Positions 1 through 10,875 are shown, counted from the stretch's first letter. The stretch is DNA of 64,000 nucleotides from Septoria linicola (GCA_024114885.1 CP099429.1:1178001-1242000), one strand, 5' to 3'. The notes: generated by a model from the letters alone, not told the origin. Numbers and translations: made by a program.

Positions 1-9
1 TATGATCCA

Positions 10-519
10 ATGGATCTCTCATCTGCTCACGCGATGTTCGACGTGCTCTGCTGGTTGATGGCAAGACTGCTCGACCCTTCTGGCCACCGCGCACGAAGCA
101 TCATGGTGATCGGCAGACGTACGTTGGCTGATGCCGACGTACGTCAATTCGTTGTGCTCAGCGGTCTACGAGGTATAGCACAGCTGGCAAGTCTGCCATC
201 CTTCAGATCGCGCGAGAAAGCTGTCAAAGAATTGGCGCGTAGCCACAATCCTGTACGAAATAAGCAATGGGCACAAGCCTGGTCGGACTATCGACTGGAG
301 TACAAGCCCGTGGTCCATTCATCACAGGCACTGAACGTTCTCAACCTGGAATTCGGCTTTCACGATGTTTGGATGCGAGCTGCAACCGATCAGCTCGCTT
401 CACACAAGTTGCGGCCACGCGGCATCAATATTTTGACTGCTGACAAGCCTAGCCGAAGAACTGTCGATGCCTACTCTGACATTGCGGGCTATCACATGGT
501 ACAGGGTCTGGCTTGGTGA
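10..519 (+). CDS. Hypothetical protein, 169 aa, possibly partial
   Basis: An ATG-initiated open frame of 169 codons sits against the left edge of the window, so the true gene could begin further left. The product is mixed alpha/beta in composition with no signal peptide, membrane segment or motif I recognise; it is moderately basic and ends in a short Gly-Leu-Ala-Trp tail. No branch-site/acceptor pattern is needed to keep it open. I do not recognise a family and give no function. It could be a chance frame, since the opposite strand is also partly open here. Confidence 0.3.
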   Translation: MDLSSAHAMFDVLCWLMARLLDPSGHRARSIMVIGRRTLADADVRQFVVLSGLRGIAQLASLPSFRSREKAVKELARSHNPVRNKQWAQAWSDYRLEYKPVVHSSQALNVLNLEFGFHDVWMRAATDQLASHKLRPRGINILTADKPSRRTVDAYSDIAGYHMVQGLAW

Positions 520-932
520 TGTCGAGGACGCAGACGTCCGGCTATCTCTTTGAGACTGCTTCCATTGTCGCTCAGAAGACTTTGGGGGCACATCATCATA
601 TTCGGCAGGCCCTCCACGAGTCGGGCTCCCTAGCCACAATTCTAGCCAAGGGGCAGCCACGACATTGGCCTGAGCTGGCAACAATTCACACATATCAGTA
701 GCCGTGGTGGGGATTTGAGACCTGTGTTCCTCTCAATGGATTTGAAATTCGTCTCCATCGTCTCCTAATCATACAGGTCAAATGACTACAGGCATTCTCC
801 GTCACGCCTTCACTCTCGAAGATCGCCAGAATCTGCTCCATTGGCCAGTCGGATCAGCCACAGATCGATGTAAGCCCGCACTACTATTTAGTTAGCTCGA
901 GACGGCACCATTTCTCTGGTCAAAGGACCTAC
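520..932. other. Intergenic stretch, nothing recognised
   Basis: About 410 bases between two weakly supported ORFs. Only short frames without protein-like composition are seen; no tRNA, repeat or clear promoter element is visible. Confidence 0.5.
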
Positions 933-1217
933 TCAATCATAAGTCTTATGCTCGATCTCGAAAGGTGACACCTCTCTTGCAAAGTCTACGCCGAGATTAT
1001 CTTGAATCCTGCTTTCGACCTCGCGAGCAAGCTTGATCGCCTCCATCTGCTCGAGTGGATCAAGCTCCTCATGAGCTGGTGGATTCTCGTATCCGCCGAT
1101 CTGATCGTTCCACACCATCAACTTCGATCCACCACAGCCGCAAGTGCACCAAGGCGGGCCAAGACCTCCGCCACCGCCGTTAGGTGGGTTCGAGCCGAGT
1201 GGATTTGGGCGAGACAT
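933..1217 (-). CDS. Small Gly/Cys-containing hypothetical protein
   Basis: Reading leftwards from an ATG at 1217 gives 94 residues: a Pro/Asn/Gly-rich start with five glycines in a row, then a compact Cys cluster (WCTCGCGG), then an acidic amphipathic helix rich in Glu/Leu/Arg. The frame stays open upstream to 1556, and another minus frame overlaps it from 1627, so an upstream exon is possible. The C-terminal 80 residues look much more like real protein than the rest. The CxCxC pattern could bind metal, but that is only a guess. I do not recognise the family. Confidence 0.4.
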   Translation of the reverse strand: MSRPNPLGSNPPNGGGGGLGPPWCTCGCGGSKLMVWNDQIGGYENPPAHEELDPLEQMEAIKLAREVESRIQDNLGVDFAREVSPFEIEHKTYD

Positions 1218-1897
1218 TGGTTCGGGGCTGTTTTTTGATTGTTGTACTTCTTCGTTATCCGTTCTTCTGATCGTTTCTCTTCGAATGTAATCTGCGTTTT
1301 CCCTTCTCGGCCTCTGTCTTGCTTCTGCTGGCGAGAGATTAGGTCGGGGAGCACAAGATTCCATATATGAATAAGCATTGCAGTCGTGAATACTCCACGA
1401 CTCACATGGAATATCGTGAAGGGTGGGCACCCCTTGGAGCACTGCTGTGCATGAAGCCAAAGAGTACCTGGCTGCGGACATGGCAGAGCCCACTGATAAG
1501 CAAACAACAATTTGAGAATATGGGAATTCATCATAATGCCAAAGAGCCTCGTACAAAATTGGTTGACCTTAATACTGTCTCGTACCACTAGCGTACAAGG
1601 GCTTGCGACGTCGACCTTGTTACACACAGGTTTTGAAGAACCTAGAAGTATCGCTCAAGCACGAAGGAACGTATCTGAATTACGATTGTGACACAATTGA
1701 AGGATCTCGCCTCACTTGCGTGCACCAAGAACATTCACAAGCTTCACACCCCCACTTGTGTGAACTAAAAAGTGAATGGTCTTGCGCACTTGCTGTTTCG
1801 GATCCTGTAAATCCGCTCCCCCACTCAGTTCCACTGAAATGCGACTAGCTTGGAGACAATACCAACCTTTTCTTCTCGACAGAGTCTTTCCACAATC

Positions 1898-2590
1898 ATG
1901 CAAAGCGAAGACAAGTTGACCCAGGTATCGCTTGGCCCTACAATAGACGACACGCAGTCTAAGATCAGCTCTGATGAGGTCAACGAGAGATGCTATTTCA
2001 TGGAACTTTCAGGAGAGCTGCGGAATAGGTACTTCCTCCAGAATTGATGCTATGGACTTAAATTGACATCGACCAGGATCTATCGACTTCTCTTGAAGTT
2101 CCCGGCGAGTGTTCAGGTCACATTATCCGGCCACGACCGACCAGCTATTGTATGCACCTCGAAGACCATCCGATCCGAAGCGCTTGGGATCTTCTATCTA
2201 GAAAACAGTTTTCACTTTTCGATACACGATCTGGAATCTGACAATTTTGCTCGCTTCACGGAAGTCACAAAGGCTCTCAAGCTGCAACGACGAGGACTAA
2301 GGTTCAGTCCTCGTACTCAATACACAGTCTTGTGGGTAGTCTCGCATTGGGACCACTTGTTGTTGTGGCTCAAGCGTTATCATGCGCAGGAAGTGCATCA
2401 TGTGGCGGCGAAGCTAAGCAGAACTCTAGCGGCAGCCCGAGATCAAGACTACGCTGTTGTTGCGGGTATGTTCGTTGTTGCAAAGGCGCTACGCGGTGAT
2501 CAGCCGTGGAGTGTCGTTGAAAGAATATTCAACGCACAACGCCCCGTTCTGGCTGCATTGGATGCAGAGTGGGCCAAGGATAAAGTGTGA
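1898..2590 (+). CDS. Paralogue family member A (LPxELRNRIYRL-type protein)
   Basis: Two exons, 1898..2028 and 2077..2590, with a 48-bp GT..AG intron, give 214 aa. The junction creates the signature MELSGELRNR|IYRLLL; without splicing the first frame stops at 2045. The signature and the following SKTIRSEALGIFYLEN stretch resemble the short leucine/arginine motif of fungal F-box-like or 2EXR-like hypothetical proteins, in which a tested ligand or partner is not known to me. The C-terminal half is helical and ends with Pro-Val-Leu-Ala-Ala-Leu-Asp-Ala-Glu-Trp. Members B (2998..3598) and C (9144..9801, minus) share the same layout and intron position. The start at 1898 is the only ATG before the signature; an in-frame TTG lies at 1850. 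Function unknown. Confidence 0.65.
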
Positions 2591-2997
2591 TAACATCAAG
2601 GAAAGGCCATCACCAATGTCTGCTCGACTTCGATCTGAGTGCTATCGAGGTGGAGCTACCGAGCGGGGCTGAACAGCACAGTGACGACTCGAGGTAATCG
2701 CAGAGCAGCGTCGCTAAGAGATGAGAGCATCAAGCGCTACGGTGGCAACACAGGCGAAGTGTATGCTATTTGAATTGACCTTTTGCCTTTCTCTTGAACA
2801 TTCAAGAAAGTGAAGCTGCATCACGCGCACTGACCATCGTGCCTTAGCGGCACTTTCCTAATCACTGACCTCGTGCCTTTTTATTCTCGTCTTCAATCTT
2901 CCACTTTTCAACAACAACACACCAATAGTCGAGATCAACCCTGGTACCAAATGGCTGTAACAGAGCAAGAAGCTAGTGCCGGCACGACGGACGACCA
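2591..2997. promoter_or_regulatory. Intergenic upstream of paralogue B
   Basis: About 400 bases with no convincing gene. A pyrimidine-rich stretch with CAACAACA-type leader sequence (about 2875-2940) precedes the next start, as is common for fungal 5' UTRs. No defined operator seen. Confidence 0.35.
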
Positions 2998-3598
2998 ATG
3001 CCTTTTATGGAACTTCCAGGAGAATTGCGCAACAGGTGAGACCCACCAATGCGAATATTCAGGTGGATGCACAAGACCACTAATGCGAGTCAGAATCTAT
3101 CGTTTGGTTCGGAGCCTACCAGAAAGAGTTATCATCACAGAGACCGGCTATGATCGGCCAAAGATCCTCGCAGTTTCCAAGACCGTTCGGAAGGAGGCGC
3201 TCAGCATTTACTACCTCGAGAACAAGTTCTATTCTCGCATCTGCCACTTTGACTACAGCCATATGGCGCGCTTCTTCGACGGTGTGGCAATGCTCGAAGA
3301 CCAAGGCGTCACGCCACACGCCGTCCCTGTGTCCCGCCGGGTCAGCTGGGAGGCGCCAAAATGGGGCAACCTTTTGCTCTGGCTCAAGAGGCATCACTTA
3401 CAAGATTGTACTACGAGGGCGGCAACGACGGAGAATCTTCTCAAAAAGCGGCACTCCGTGGAGTTCGGTCTAATTGCGGGCATGTTTGCGATGACCAAAG
3501 GTCGGCGAGGAAGGCAGTCATGGAACATTGTGGAGGGAGTCCTGACAGAACAACGCCAGATCCTAGTGGTAGCCAACGTTGCATGGGCCGAGGATTGA
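2998..3598 (+). CDS. Paralogue family member B (LPxELRNRIYRL-type protein)
   Basis: Splicing 2998..3035 to 3094..3598 (58-bp intron, branch-like CTAAT at about 3080, CAG acceptor) gives 180 aa starting MPFMELPGELRNR|IYRLV, matching members A and C at the same intron position and phase. A longer unspliced frame is open from ATG 2951 (or an in-frame earlier codon at 2873) and reads straight through the intron, but it turns the conserved LPGELRNR into an unrelated Cys-containing stretch. I therefore prefer the spliced model. The body contains KTVRKEALSIYYLEN and ends in an alpha-helical segment with Trp-Asn-Ile-Val-Glu. The upstream MAVTEQE stretch, which resembles the N-terminus of member A in style, is out of frame, so the N-terminus may have been shortened by a frameshift. 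Function unknown. Confidence 0.6.
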
Positions 3599-4442
3599 TC
3601 GCGAAGGACTGATACCACACAAGGCAGGCTATAGCGCGGTTGAGATGGCTTGCAAAAGGTCTGCGCTTCCGGACGTGCAGAACATGCTGCCCTTGAGAGC
3701 GATTGTGAAAATAGCGAGCTGATCATCGGTATTCTAACAAGAGGCCAGATCAAGGCTGTGGTTCGCATCTCCAAGTCTCGGTCTCGTGCTCCTGTGATGG
3801 CCATTGGGCAGCTCATGTAGTCAAGCGTGGCAGGCAACGCACCAGAACCGGTGGCAACCTGTGTCTAGGAAACTCCCCATTGTCCTGCGAGACTATCTCC
3901 AAACGGCTGACGGCTTAAATGTTGGCCATTCGCGCCGATAACAATAACGCCTCAGCTGTCGTCTCGCACACTGGAGACAGGTGTAGTAGTTGCCACTTCA
4001 TGTCATTCTGAGAACATGCCGCTCTTGACGACTACCTCCCATCCTTGCACGCAGCTTGCGTACTGTAGAAGTAGAAGTTGTAGTCGGGCCATTAAGGTTC
4101 AAGATCGGCCGGGTGATCAGCTCACCCGAGCTTTACGTTGCCAAGGCCGTGCCGGTGTCACAGTGATGGTGTTGACTTTCGACAACTTTCTTTCGGTTCT
4201 GCTTTCTTCCACTATTCACCAACCAACTCCTCTGTTGCTTGTTGTTGCTGCTCTCAGCAAAGTCTGGAACTGCTTGTCAATCACCTCCTTCTTACTGAGT
4301 GGATTTCACTATCTCTCTCAGTCCAAGCGACCAGTCCTGCTGCCAAAAACAGACCCCGAAAAGCACGACACAAAAGACTCTTTCCGAAAGTGTTTTCCTC
4401 CAGATTATCGCATCCGACGCCAATTGAGCGCGCTTTGAAGCT
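3599..4442. promoter_or_regulatory. Upstream region of the eIF2A gene
   Basis: About 840 bases without a convincing gene. The 300 bases before the eIF2A start are rich in CTTTC/TCTCTC pyrimidine tracts typical of strongly expressed fungal genes. Several overlapping short frames occur on both strands and look like chance. Confidence 0.4.
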
Positions 4443-6649
4443 ATGGCCGCGCCAACTCAGCTTGCGTGTAAGTACAGTCATCAGATCTGGCACAATCTCC
4501 GCGAATCGCAGAGCTGTTTGTGCCTTTTCGCGCGCTTTTGCGCGTATCTACTCAACAAAATCTGTGGGAATGCTAATATGAGATCTGTACAGTCCGCACT
4601 TCGAAAACAGTTGGTGTGTTTGATGCTACACCTGTCTACACCAAAGTTCCTGGTTTTAGCCAGCCAGAGGGCAATCTGCGCTGCTGCGTATACTCGCCAG
4701 ATGGGCGCTTCTTTGCGTGGGCTTCGCCCGATGATGTGTCAGTGATCGATGCATCCACTGGTCACATTGTCACGAGTCTGCCGGCTGCGAATGTGTATGA
4801 GCTGGGGTTTTCGCCTCTGGGAACCTTCATCATCACCTGGCAACGACCATCGAAAGACGAGGATGGAAACGCGACCAAGAACCTGAAAGTCTGGAGGACT
4901 TTCGACGACAACGCCGGTGCCGATGGCGAGCGCGCAGTAGTCGGCAAATTCGTACAGAAGAGCCAGACAGGATGGAACCTGCAGTACAGCGCAGACGAGC
5001 AGTTCTGCGCGCGTGCCGTGACAAACGAGGTGCAATTCTATGAAAGCAAGGACTTAGGCACTGTCTGGCAGAAGCTTCGTGTCGAGGGCGTAAGCGACTT
5101 TGCGATTACCCAGGGCAAGACACATTCAGTTGCTGTCTTCGTGCCAGAGCGCAAAGGCCAGCCTGCAGCGGTCAAGGTTTTCAAGGTGCCGGAATTTGGC
5201 GCGCCTGTTTCGCAGAAGACTTTCTTCAAGGGCGATAAGGTGCAGCTCAAGTGGAACCAGGAGGGCTCCAGCTTGATCGTGCTCGCACAGACCGAGGTGG
5301 ACAAGAGCAACAAGAGTTACTACGGCGAGACGAACATGTACATCTTGAGCGCCAACGGCGGATTTGACTCGCGTATCACTTTGGACAAGGAGGGACCTAT
5401 TCACGACGTGACCTGGTCTCCCAACTCAAAGGAATTTGGTGTTGTTTATGGCTACATGCCTGCGAAGACGACAATCTTTAATCAGCGTGCTATTCCGCAG
5501 CACAGCTTCAATCTTGGACCCAGGAACACCATTCTTTTCTCTCCACATGGACGATTCGTTTTGGTGGCCGGCTTTGGAAATCTGGCAGGTCAGATGGACA
5601 TCTACGACTTGGAGAAGAACTACGAAAAGGTCTGCACCATTGAGGGAAGCAACACCTCGGTCTGCGAATGGAGCCCAGATGGAAAGCACATTCTTACAGC
5701 TACGACGAGCCCACGTCTGCGTGTAGACAACGGTATCCGCATCTGGCATGTGGCCGGAACCCTCGTGTATAACGAGGACTTCCACGAACTGTATCACGTG
5801 GTCTGGCGACCACAGTCTCCCGCGCAGCTTCCATTGGACAATCCGCTGCTGGCAAGCGCCCCTCACCCTTCGGCTCTCGAGTTTCTTGGTAAGATCAAGA
5901 CGCCCTCAAAGCCTGCAGGTGCCTATCGTCCGCCTGGCGCTCGCGGAACTGCTACACCTCTCTCTTTCAAGCGCGAGGATGAGGGTGGAGCTGCGTTTGT
6001 CCGAGAGATGATGGCCGGCAAGGAGACGACTACTGCTTTTGGTCCTCGTGTCCCACGCGTACGCCACGTACCAGGCGCCGAGCCTGTAGAGCAGCTGGCT
6101 CCTGGTGCAGCTCCAGGAGGCGGAGTGAGCTTGGTTCCCGACGGAGACGAGAACCTGAGCAAGGCAGCACTCAAGAACAAGAAGAAGCGCGAGGCCAAGA
6201 AGGCCAAAGACGCTGAAGCTAAAGCTGCTGGCTTAGCCCCTGCCCAGAACGGAGACGCCAACGGCACTTCGAACGATCGTGATCAGCGCCCACGCAGTCG
6301 ATCCAACGCTGGTGCTAAGGGCTCTCGGCCACAATCTCGTCGACGTGAAGGCGCTCCGGCTCAGCCACGTGCCAACGCACCTCCTTCAATCAACACTGCA
6401 GCCAACAAGCCGGCGAACGGCACTTCGGCTCCAGCAGCAGCGGCGCCTGCAGTGGAAGTTACTTCGCCAGTAGCCGGGTCACCACATGAGAAGAAGATCA
6501 GATCTCTGCTTAAGAAGCTGCGCGCCATTGATGACCTCAAGATGCGCCAGGCTGGCGGTGAGAAGCTCGAGGGAACGCAGGTCCTCAAGATTGGTACAGA
6601 AGAGCAAGTGCGTAAGGAACTCGCCGCTGTAGGCTACCACGGCGACTAG
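4443..6649 (+). CDS. Translation initiation factor eIF2A (non-canonical initiator tRNA factor)
   Basis: Exons 4443..4467 and 4593..6649 with a 125-bp GTAAGT..CAG intron give 693 aa. The tiny first exon encodes MAAPTQLAF, joining RTSKTVGVFDATPVYTKVP, the usual N-terminus of this family. Residues about 15-430 form the beta-propeller (repeated YSPDGR, WSPNSK, FSPHGR and WSPDGK blades). About 430-600 is a low-complexity Ala/Pro/Lys-rich linker containing a Lys/Arg-rich KKKREAKKAKDAEAKA helix, and the last about 70 residues form the conserved helical tail (KKLRAIDDLKMRQAGG). Family knowledge: eIF2A delivers initiator tRNA to the 40S subunit independently of eIF2 and is cytoplasmic. The short upstream exon decides the start; the long exon alone begins at a GTG. 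Length is normal for fungi. High confidence. Confidence 0.95.
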
Positions 6650-7249
6650 TGTCACGATCGTAATGACTACGCCAGTCGTGGCTAGCGCCTGGCTTGCTCT
6701 GGGGAGACACCGCCGGGCAATTCTATAGATATCAAAGACCAAAAACAAATGAAAAAGGATTACGGAGCACCCAATTTTGCATCATGCTCTGGCGTCGCCC
6801 ACTAAATCAGTCAACATACGGAGTCTTTTTCGGACACTGACCAGCTTCGGTCGAGATTGCTGCGGAGAACGTCCAAAACGCGTTGCCTCAATCTCCCAAG
6901 GACATGCGAGGGTTAAGCGAGTGCGAAGCTAGACTCAAGCCACTCATCATCGCTATCAGATTCGAGCTCCGACGCGGCAGGGTATCATAAGGCACAGCAA
7001 CAGCCATCAGGCCTTTCGAAGCTGGGAGAAGATCTTAGGGTAACTGATTTTCGTTTTCGTATCATACCCTCACGCCAAGGAATTTCATCGTTACGCGATT
7101 GGCCGGCTCAACGTCAATCCTTCATGAGTAACACTTCTCCTGTGGCCACGAGGTCTCGTTTCATTATACAGGTAGGACAAGCTGGGCATATATGAGATGG
7201 GCACATCATTGTGGTGCCATGGTCATCTTCGCACAGCGACACTATCGCC
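6650..7249. promoter_or_regulatory. Intergenic between eIF2A and the P450 gene
   Basis: About 600 bases. It must hold the eIF2A 3' end and the P450 promoter; no gene, repeat or RNA was recognised. An ATG-started short frame overlapping 7192-7458 runs in another frame across the P450 start and is probably a shadow. Confidence 0.4.
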
Positions 7250-8890
7250 ATGGCCACCATGACGGAGTTCAGACAGATAATAGGCTTCGTGCTTATGCAC
7301 CGCTATGCATTCTACTCAGTTTATTATCCTCTACTAGTGCTGCTTTCATTTGTATTCTTCCTACTAGTGGTCATGACTATACTTGCCACAGTACGCATCT
7401 CGCAGTCACCGAAAGACATTCCATGGGCTGGCCTCCCAAACAGCAGGATTCTGCCTAAACTTCGAGCCTCAATGCGTGGGATGATGGTGGGACGAAAAGC
7501 TATCAACGAAGGCTACGAGAAGTTCTCAAAGCGTGACAAGCCTTTTATCCTACCTGGCTTACACTGGAACACCGTCGTGCTTCCTCCAAGCAATACCTCA
7601 TGGGCAGCAAGCCAGCCAGAGAATATTCTTTCTGGCAATGCAGTTCTAGACGAGACAATGGGACTTGACTACCTAGCCCATGGCCCGTCCGCTGACAGTG
7701 CGAGAGACTTCAGCGTCATCAGACGTGATCTGACCCGCCAGACCGCAAAGCTCGCCGCAGACGTCTACGAGGAGATCCGCCTCACAATCGACGCTGAACT
7801 CGGCTCCAACACCAACGAAGACAAAGAAGTCGGCGCAATGGACCTCATGCGCAAAATCGCCTTCCGCGCAGCCAACAGAATCTTCGTCGGCGCACCCCTC
7901 TGCCGTCAAAAAAGCTATGAGAAACGCATCGAGCGATGGAGTTCCCTCTACGGCATCTGCACAATCGTCATGATCCTCGCTATCCCTCGCCCTCTCAAAT
8001 CTTCCTTCATGACCCTCGTCTCGGTTCCCGTGGGCATCCTTCGCTGGTTTGCAACCCGCGAACTCCGCTCTGAAATCCATCACCGCCTCCAAGATCCAGC
8101 TGCTGAAAAGAAAAACGACATGATGCAATGGATCATCTCGACGAATGCGTCTAAATCTGATGCTCGCGAACTCGAGCCTGCGAATATCGCGGGGAAAATG
8201 ATTCTGTTTAATCTCTTCGCTACAGGGACGACGTCAACTATGGCTGGTCTTGTCCTTCAGGATATTCTGCACTACAAAGTGGCTGCAAATCTGCTCGAAG
8301 AACTCCGTGAAGAAGCAGCGCAGTATATCCCGCTGATCGAGCAGAGTAATGATCCTACGGCACTGCGGTCAATGGCGAAATTGGATTCTGTGATAAGAGA
8401 GTCTCTTCGTTCGAATCCGCTCGGTGCGCAGGCGATGGTACGCGAAGTTGTGGCTCCAGCGGGAGTTGTGACGCCTGATGGAGTGCATTTACCCCGAGGC
8501 ACGCATGTGGCTGTGCATGTCACTGCGCATCAGCGGGATGAGGAGGTCTTCGGTGAGGGGGCGGGGGAGTATCGGCCACTGAGACATTATGAGAGTGGAG
8601 AGAATGGGAAGCAGAGGATTGCGGTGCAGTTGAATGAGGAGTACATGTCGTTTGGGTTGGGAAGACATGCGTGTCCATGGAGGTTTTTTGCTGTGAGTAC
8701 GATGAAGTTGATTTTGGGGTATTTGTTCATGGATTTTGAGGTTGAGCCCGCCGCGGAGGGGGTGGAGAAGAAGGTGTGGGAGATTGCGGAGTCAGTCATT
8801 CCGAGTGATAAGTGGAAGATGAAAGTGAGGAGGAGACGGAAGGGATCGGAAAGCAATGGTCATGAGGAGAAGAAAGAAGCGATGCAGTAA
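7250..8890 (+). CDS. Cytochrome P450 monooxygenase
   Basis: A single exon of 546 aa. The start at 7250 has a good context (GCCATGGCC); an in-frame GTG at 7211 is not used here. Residues about 20-48 are a hydrophobic N-terminal membrane anchor followed by a Pro-rich hinge (SPKDIPWAGLP). The I-helix region reads FNLFATGTTSTM, the K-helix ExxR is at residue 384 (RESLR), and the haem-binding loop is FGLGRHACPWRFFA with the thiolate Cys at residue 475. The GRHACPxRFFA form is typical of fungal families acting on terpenoid and other hydrophobic substrates, with electrons from CPR in the ER. Odd points: the usual Gly two after the Cys (CPG) is Trp, and the I-helix lacks the common acidic residue before Thr. 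Substrate cannot be read from sequence, and no terpene or polyketide enzyme adjoins it. Confidence 0.9.
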   Translation: MATMTEFRQIIGFVLMHRYAFYSVYYPLLVLLSFVFFLLVVMTILATVRISQSPKDIPWAGLPNSRILPKLRASMRGMMVGRKAINEGYEKFSKRDKPFILPGLHWNTVVLPPSNTSWAASQPENILSGNAVLDETMGLDYLAHGPSADSARDFSVIRRDLTRQTAKLAADVYEEIRLTIDAELGSNTNEDKEVGAMDLMRKIAFRAANRIFVGAPLCRQKSYEKRIERWSSLYGICTIVMILAIPRPLKSSFMTLVSVPVGILRWFATRELRSEIHHRLQDPAAEKKNDMMQWIISTNASKSDARELEPANIAGKMILFNLFATGTTSTMAGLVLQDILHYKVAANLLEELREEAAQYIPLIEQSNDPTALRSMAKLDSVIRESLRSNPLGAQAMVREVVAPAGVVTPDGVHLPRGTHVAVHVTAHQRDEEVFGEGAGEYRPLRHYESGENGKQRIAVQLNEEYMSFGLGRHACPWRFFAVSTMKLILGYLFMDFEVEPAAEGVEKKVWEIAESVIPSDKWKMKVRRRRKGSESNGHEEKKEAMQ

Positions 8891-9143
8891 GAGTGGGGTG
8901 GAAGATTTGTATTCGTAGCGCACAGAGTGGTGATCTCAGCTCAAGAATTGTATTCAATGCAATGCCAGATGGAACGTAGTTCTTCGTTTCCATTTTTAGC
9001 TATGGCCAAGCATGCTGTGTTACTTTGAGGCACTGCCTGTGCGCATTTAGCATTCTAGCCATCTTTGCCACTCTCCAGCGCTTCGCCTCAGACCTGCTCG
9101 AATATCCGGCCGCAGCACATTAACAAGTTGTTCGTGATTCCTT

Positions 9144-9801
9144 TCAATCTGTAGCCCAGGCGGAGTCTAATGCTATCAGAACCGGGCGCTGTGCCTCGAT
9201 GATGGCCTTAACTTCGCTCCACGGCCTCCCAGCCATGAGCGTGGCGGTGCAAAACATCCCAGCAATGGCAGCACTGATGACTTTAAGCTTGAGCTCGCGG
9301 TGTTGAGACTGGTGCTTCAACGCAGCCACCGGGTTCTTGATTTCTCTCTGGTGGAAGTTGCGTGGCCACTCCAGCAAGTTGCGCCAGCTCGCGACGTCGA
9401 TACGCGTGCGTGTACTTATTCCCTTCGAGAACCACCCGATACCTCGTCTGGTGACCGAGTGTCTGGACTGCCGGAATGCCAGTAGGTTGCTTGCATCGAA
9501 AGCGCGCACGTTTGTTATAAACTTGTTCTCGATGTAGTAGATCATGGTTGCTTCTTGTGCGACCCTTGTGCACGCGAGTAGCAGGCCTGGCCGATCATAT
9601 CCGGTGTTTGAGACCAAAATCGATTCGGGCTCGAGAACGACGAATCTGTAAATCCTGTCGTGGGTCATAGTCAGTGTGAAATGTCGCGCTTGAGCTCGAA
9701 TTCCAAACGTACTTGTTTCTCAGCTCGCCAGACAACGCAAACAGAGGTGACGCTGACCCATGCGATCTTGAGTGCCGATGAGCTTGTTGTGCATTCCTCA
9801 T
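9144..9801 (-). CDS. Paralogue family member C (LSGELRNKIYRF-type protein)
   Basis: On the minus strand, exon 9713..9801 joins exon 9144..9654 across a 58-bp GTACGT..CAG intron to give 199 aa. The junction makes LSGELRNK|IYRFVV, the same split and phase as members A and B, followed by RVAQEATMIYYIENKF. It ends in the same style as A (PVLIALDSAWATD). It is the most diverged of the three (Lys for Arg at the junction; YDRP retained). Lying about 6 kb from A and B and inverted with eIF2A and P450 between, it suggests an old local duplication followed by rearrangement. Function unknown. Confidence 0.6.
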
Positions 9802-10207
9802 GCTCGAGTGCAGGCATTGCAGCCGTTGAGGTCGGTGCCATTCTGTCCGGATATTGGAGCCAACTAAATGTCGACAAGATGGGGTCTTCGTGGTGAGTGA
9901 CGGGGTGTAGAAGGAAGGTAGTCATGGAGGCAGGTGCGGACACTGATGGCCGAGTGAATGCGCCAACCAATGCAGCTGCGCTCAGTCACATTTGCGCCTC
10001 ACTTTCGATGGTGCTCCGCTTCAGCACAAGAAATGCTGGTGCAGGCTTGATTTGGTGCCCGCTGCTCGTTCACTTGCACAACGACTCGCTCCACCTCACC
10101 ATTTCTTCACGTGCTCAACTGGCACATGGGTGGATGTTACACTGCCGGTCAATGGCGAACATTTGATATTGATACAGCGGAATTTGTACACTTTCATCGA
10201 CACTTGG
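9802..10207. other. Intergenic, nothing recognised
   Basis: About 400 bases between the start of paralogue C and the 3' end of COX20. Plus-strand frames here overlap COX20 antisense and look like shadows. Confidence 0.4.
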
Positions 10208-10875
10208 TCACCAAAACTTATACCATGGCTTTCCGCCAGCCCGTCTATCGCTTGCAGCCTGGTACTGCACATCCAATTCCTGCTCTTTCGCCAGCCGCCT
10301 TTCCTCCCTGAGCTTCGCCTTCCGCTCTTCACGAGCCTGCTTCTCCACTCTCTTCTTGTCCAAGATCTCCATTGCCCTGATCATGCCCTGCTTTTCAGCC
10401 TGCCTCTTGTACAAGCAGTACTGGTAGAAGCCGATTGATGCTATCGCAAAGGACCCCGCTGCCCAATTGCATGCTTTCATCACAGGTGCTGCATCGCAGA
10501 GATTAGCCATGTCCATCTCAACAAGAACACTGCACACATACTGCCAAAGAGCGCCCTGGTAGCCCCAATCACTGATCCTGCACCGATTCCCTGTAACAAA
10601 CTATCCCTTACACACGGCGCCTTATGGATCTCGGTGATCGGCCGCCCCGTTGTGATGACATTTGACAAGTTGAATTCAGGCTCCTTTCCTCCTGCAGTAT
10701 GTTGAGTGCCACCAGACATCATGTTGGCATTCTCGGGAGGTTGGACGGGTTGTGCTTTCGGGTCGGTCTGCCATTGTGAGCCTGCAAAGGGCTTGTTCTC
10801 GGGATGAACAGTCAGGGCCTCCTTGGAGAGATCCTCCTTGGGCGAAGTGTTGGACTGCCGCGTGTCATCTGCCAT
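10208..10875 (-). CDS. COX20: Cytochrome c oxidase assembly protein Cox20
   Basis: Exons 10542..10875 and 10208..10488 (minus) with a 53-bp GTATGT..CAG intron give 204 aa. The N-terminal about 75 residues are hydrophilic and Gln/Pro-rich. The core has ITEIHKAPCVRDSLLQGIGAGSVIGATRALFG (first membrane helix) joined by the splice to PVMKACNWAAGSFAIASIGFYQYC (second helix). A charged coiled-coil tail of KQAREERKAKLREERRLAKEQE follows. This layout is that of the Cox20/FAM36A family, an inner-mitochondrial-membrane chaperone for the Cox2 subunit. Unspliced, the first frame stops soon after the first helix. It shares a 350-bp divergent promoter with POL2. Confidence 0.9.

Noticed and set aside
1180..1205. 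B-box-like GGTTCGAGCC
   Set aside because: It lies in the Gly/Pro codons of the small minus-strand gene and has no upstream A-box at a fitting distance.
7192..9668. A secondary-metabolite cluster around the P450
   Set aside because: Neighbours are eIF2A, an unknown paralogue and COX20; no synthase, transporter or pathway regulator is present.
9992..10438. Plus-strand 148-codon frame
   Set aside because: It overlaps the COX20 second exon antisense and has no coherent composition.
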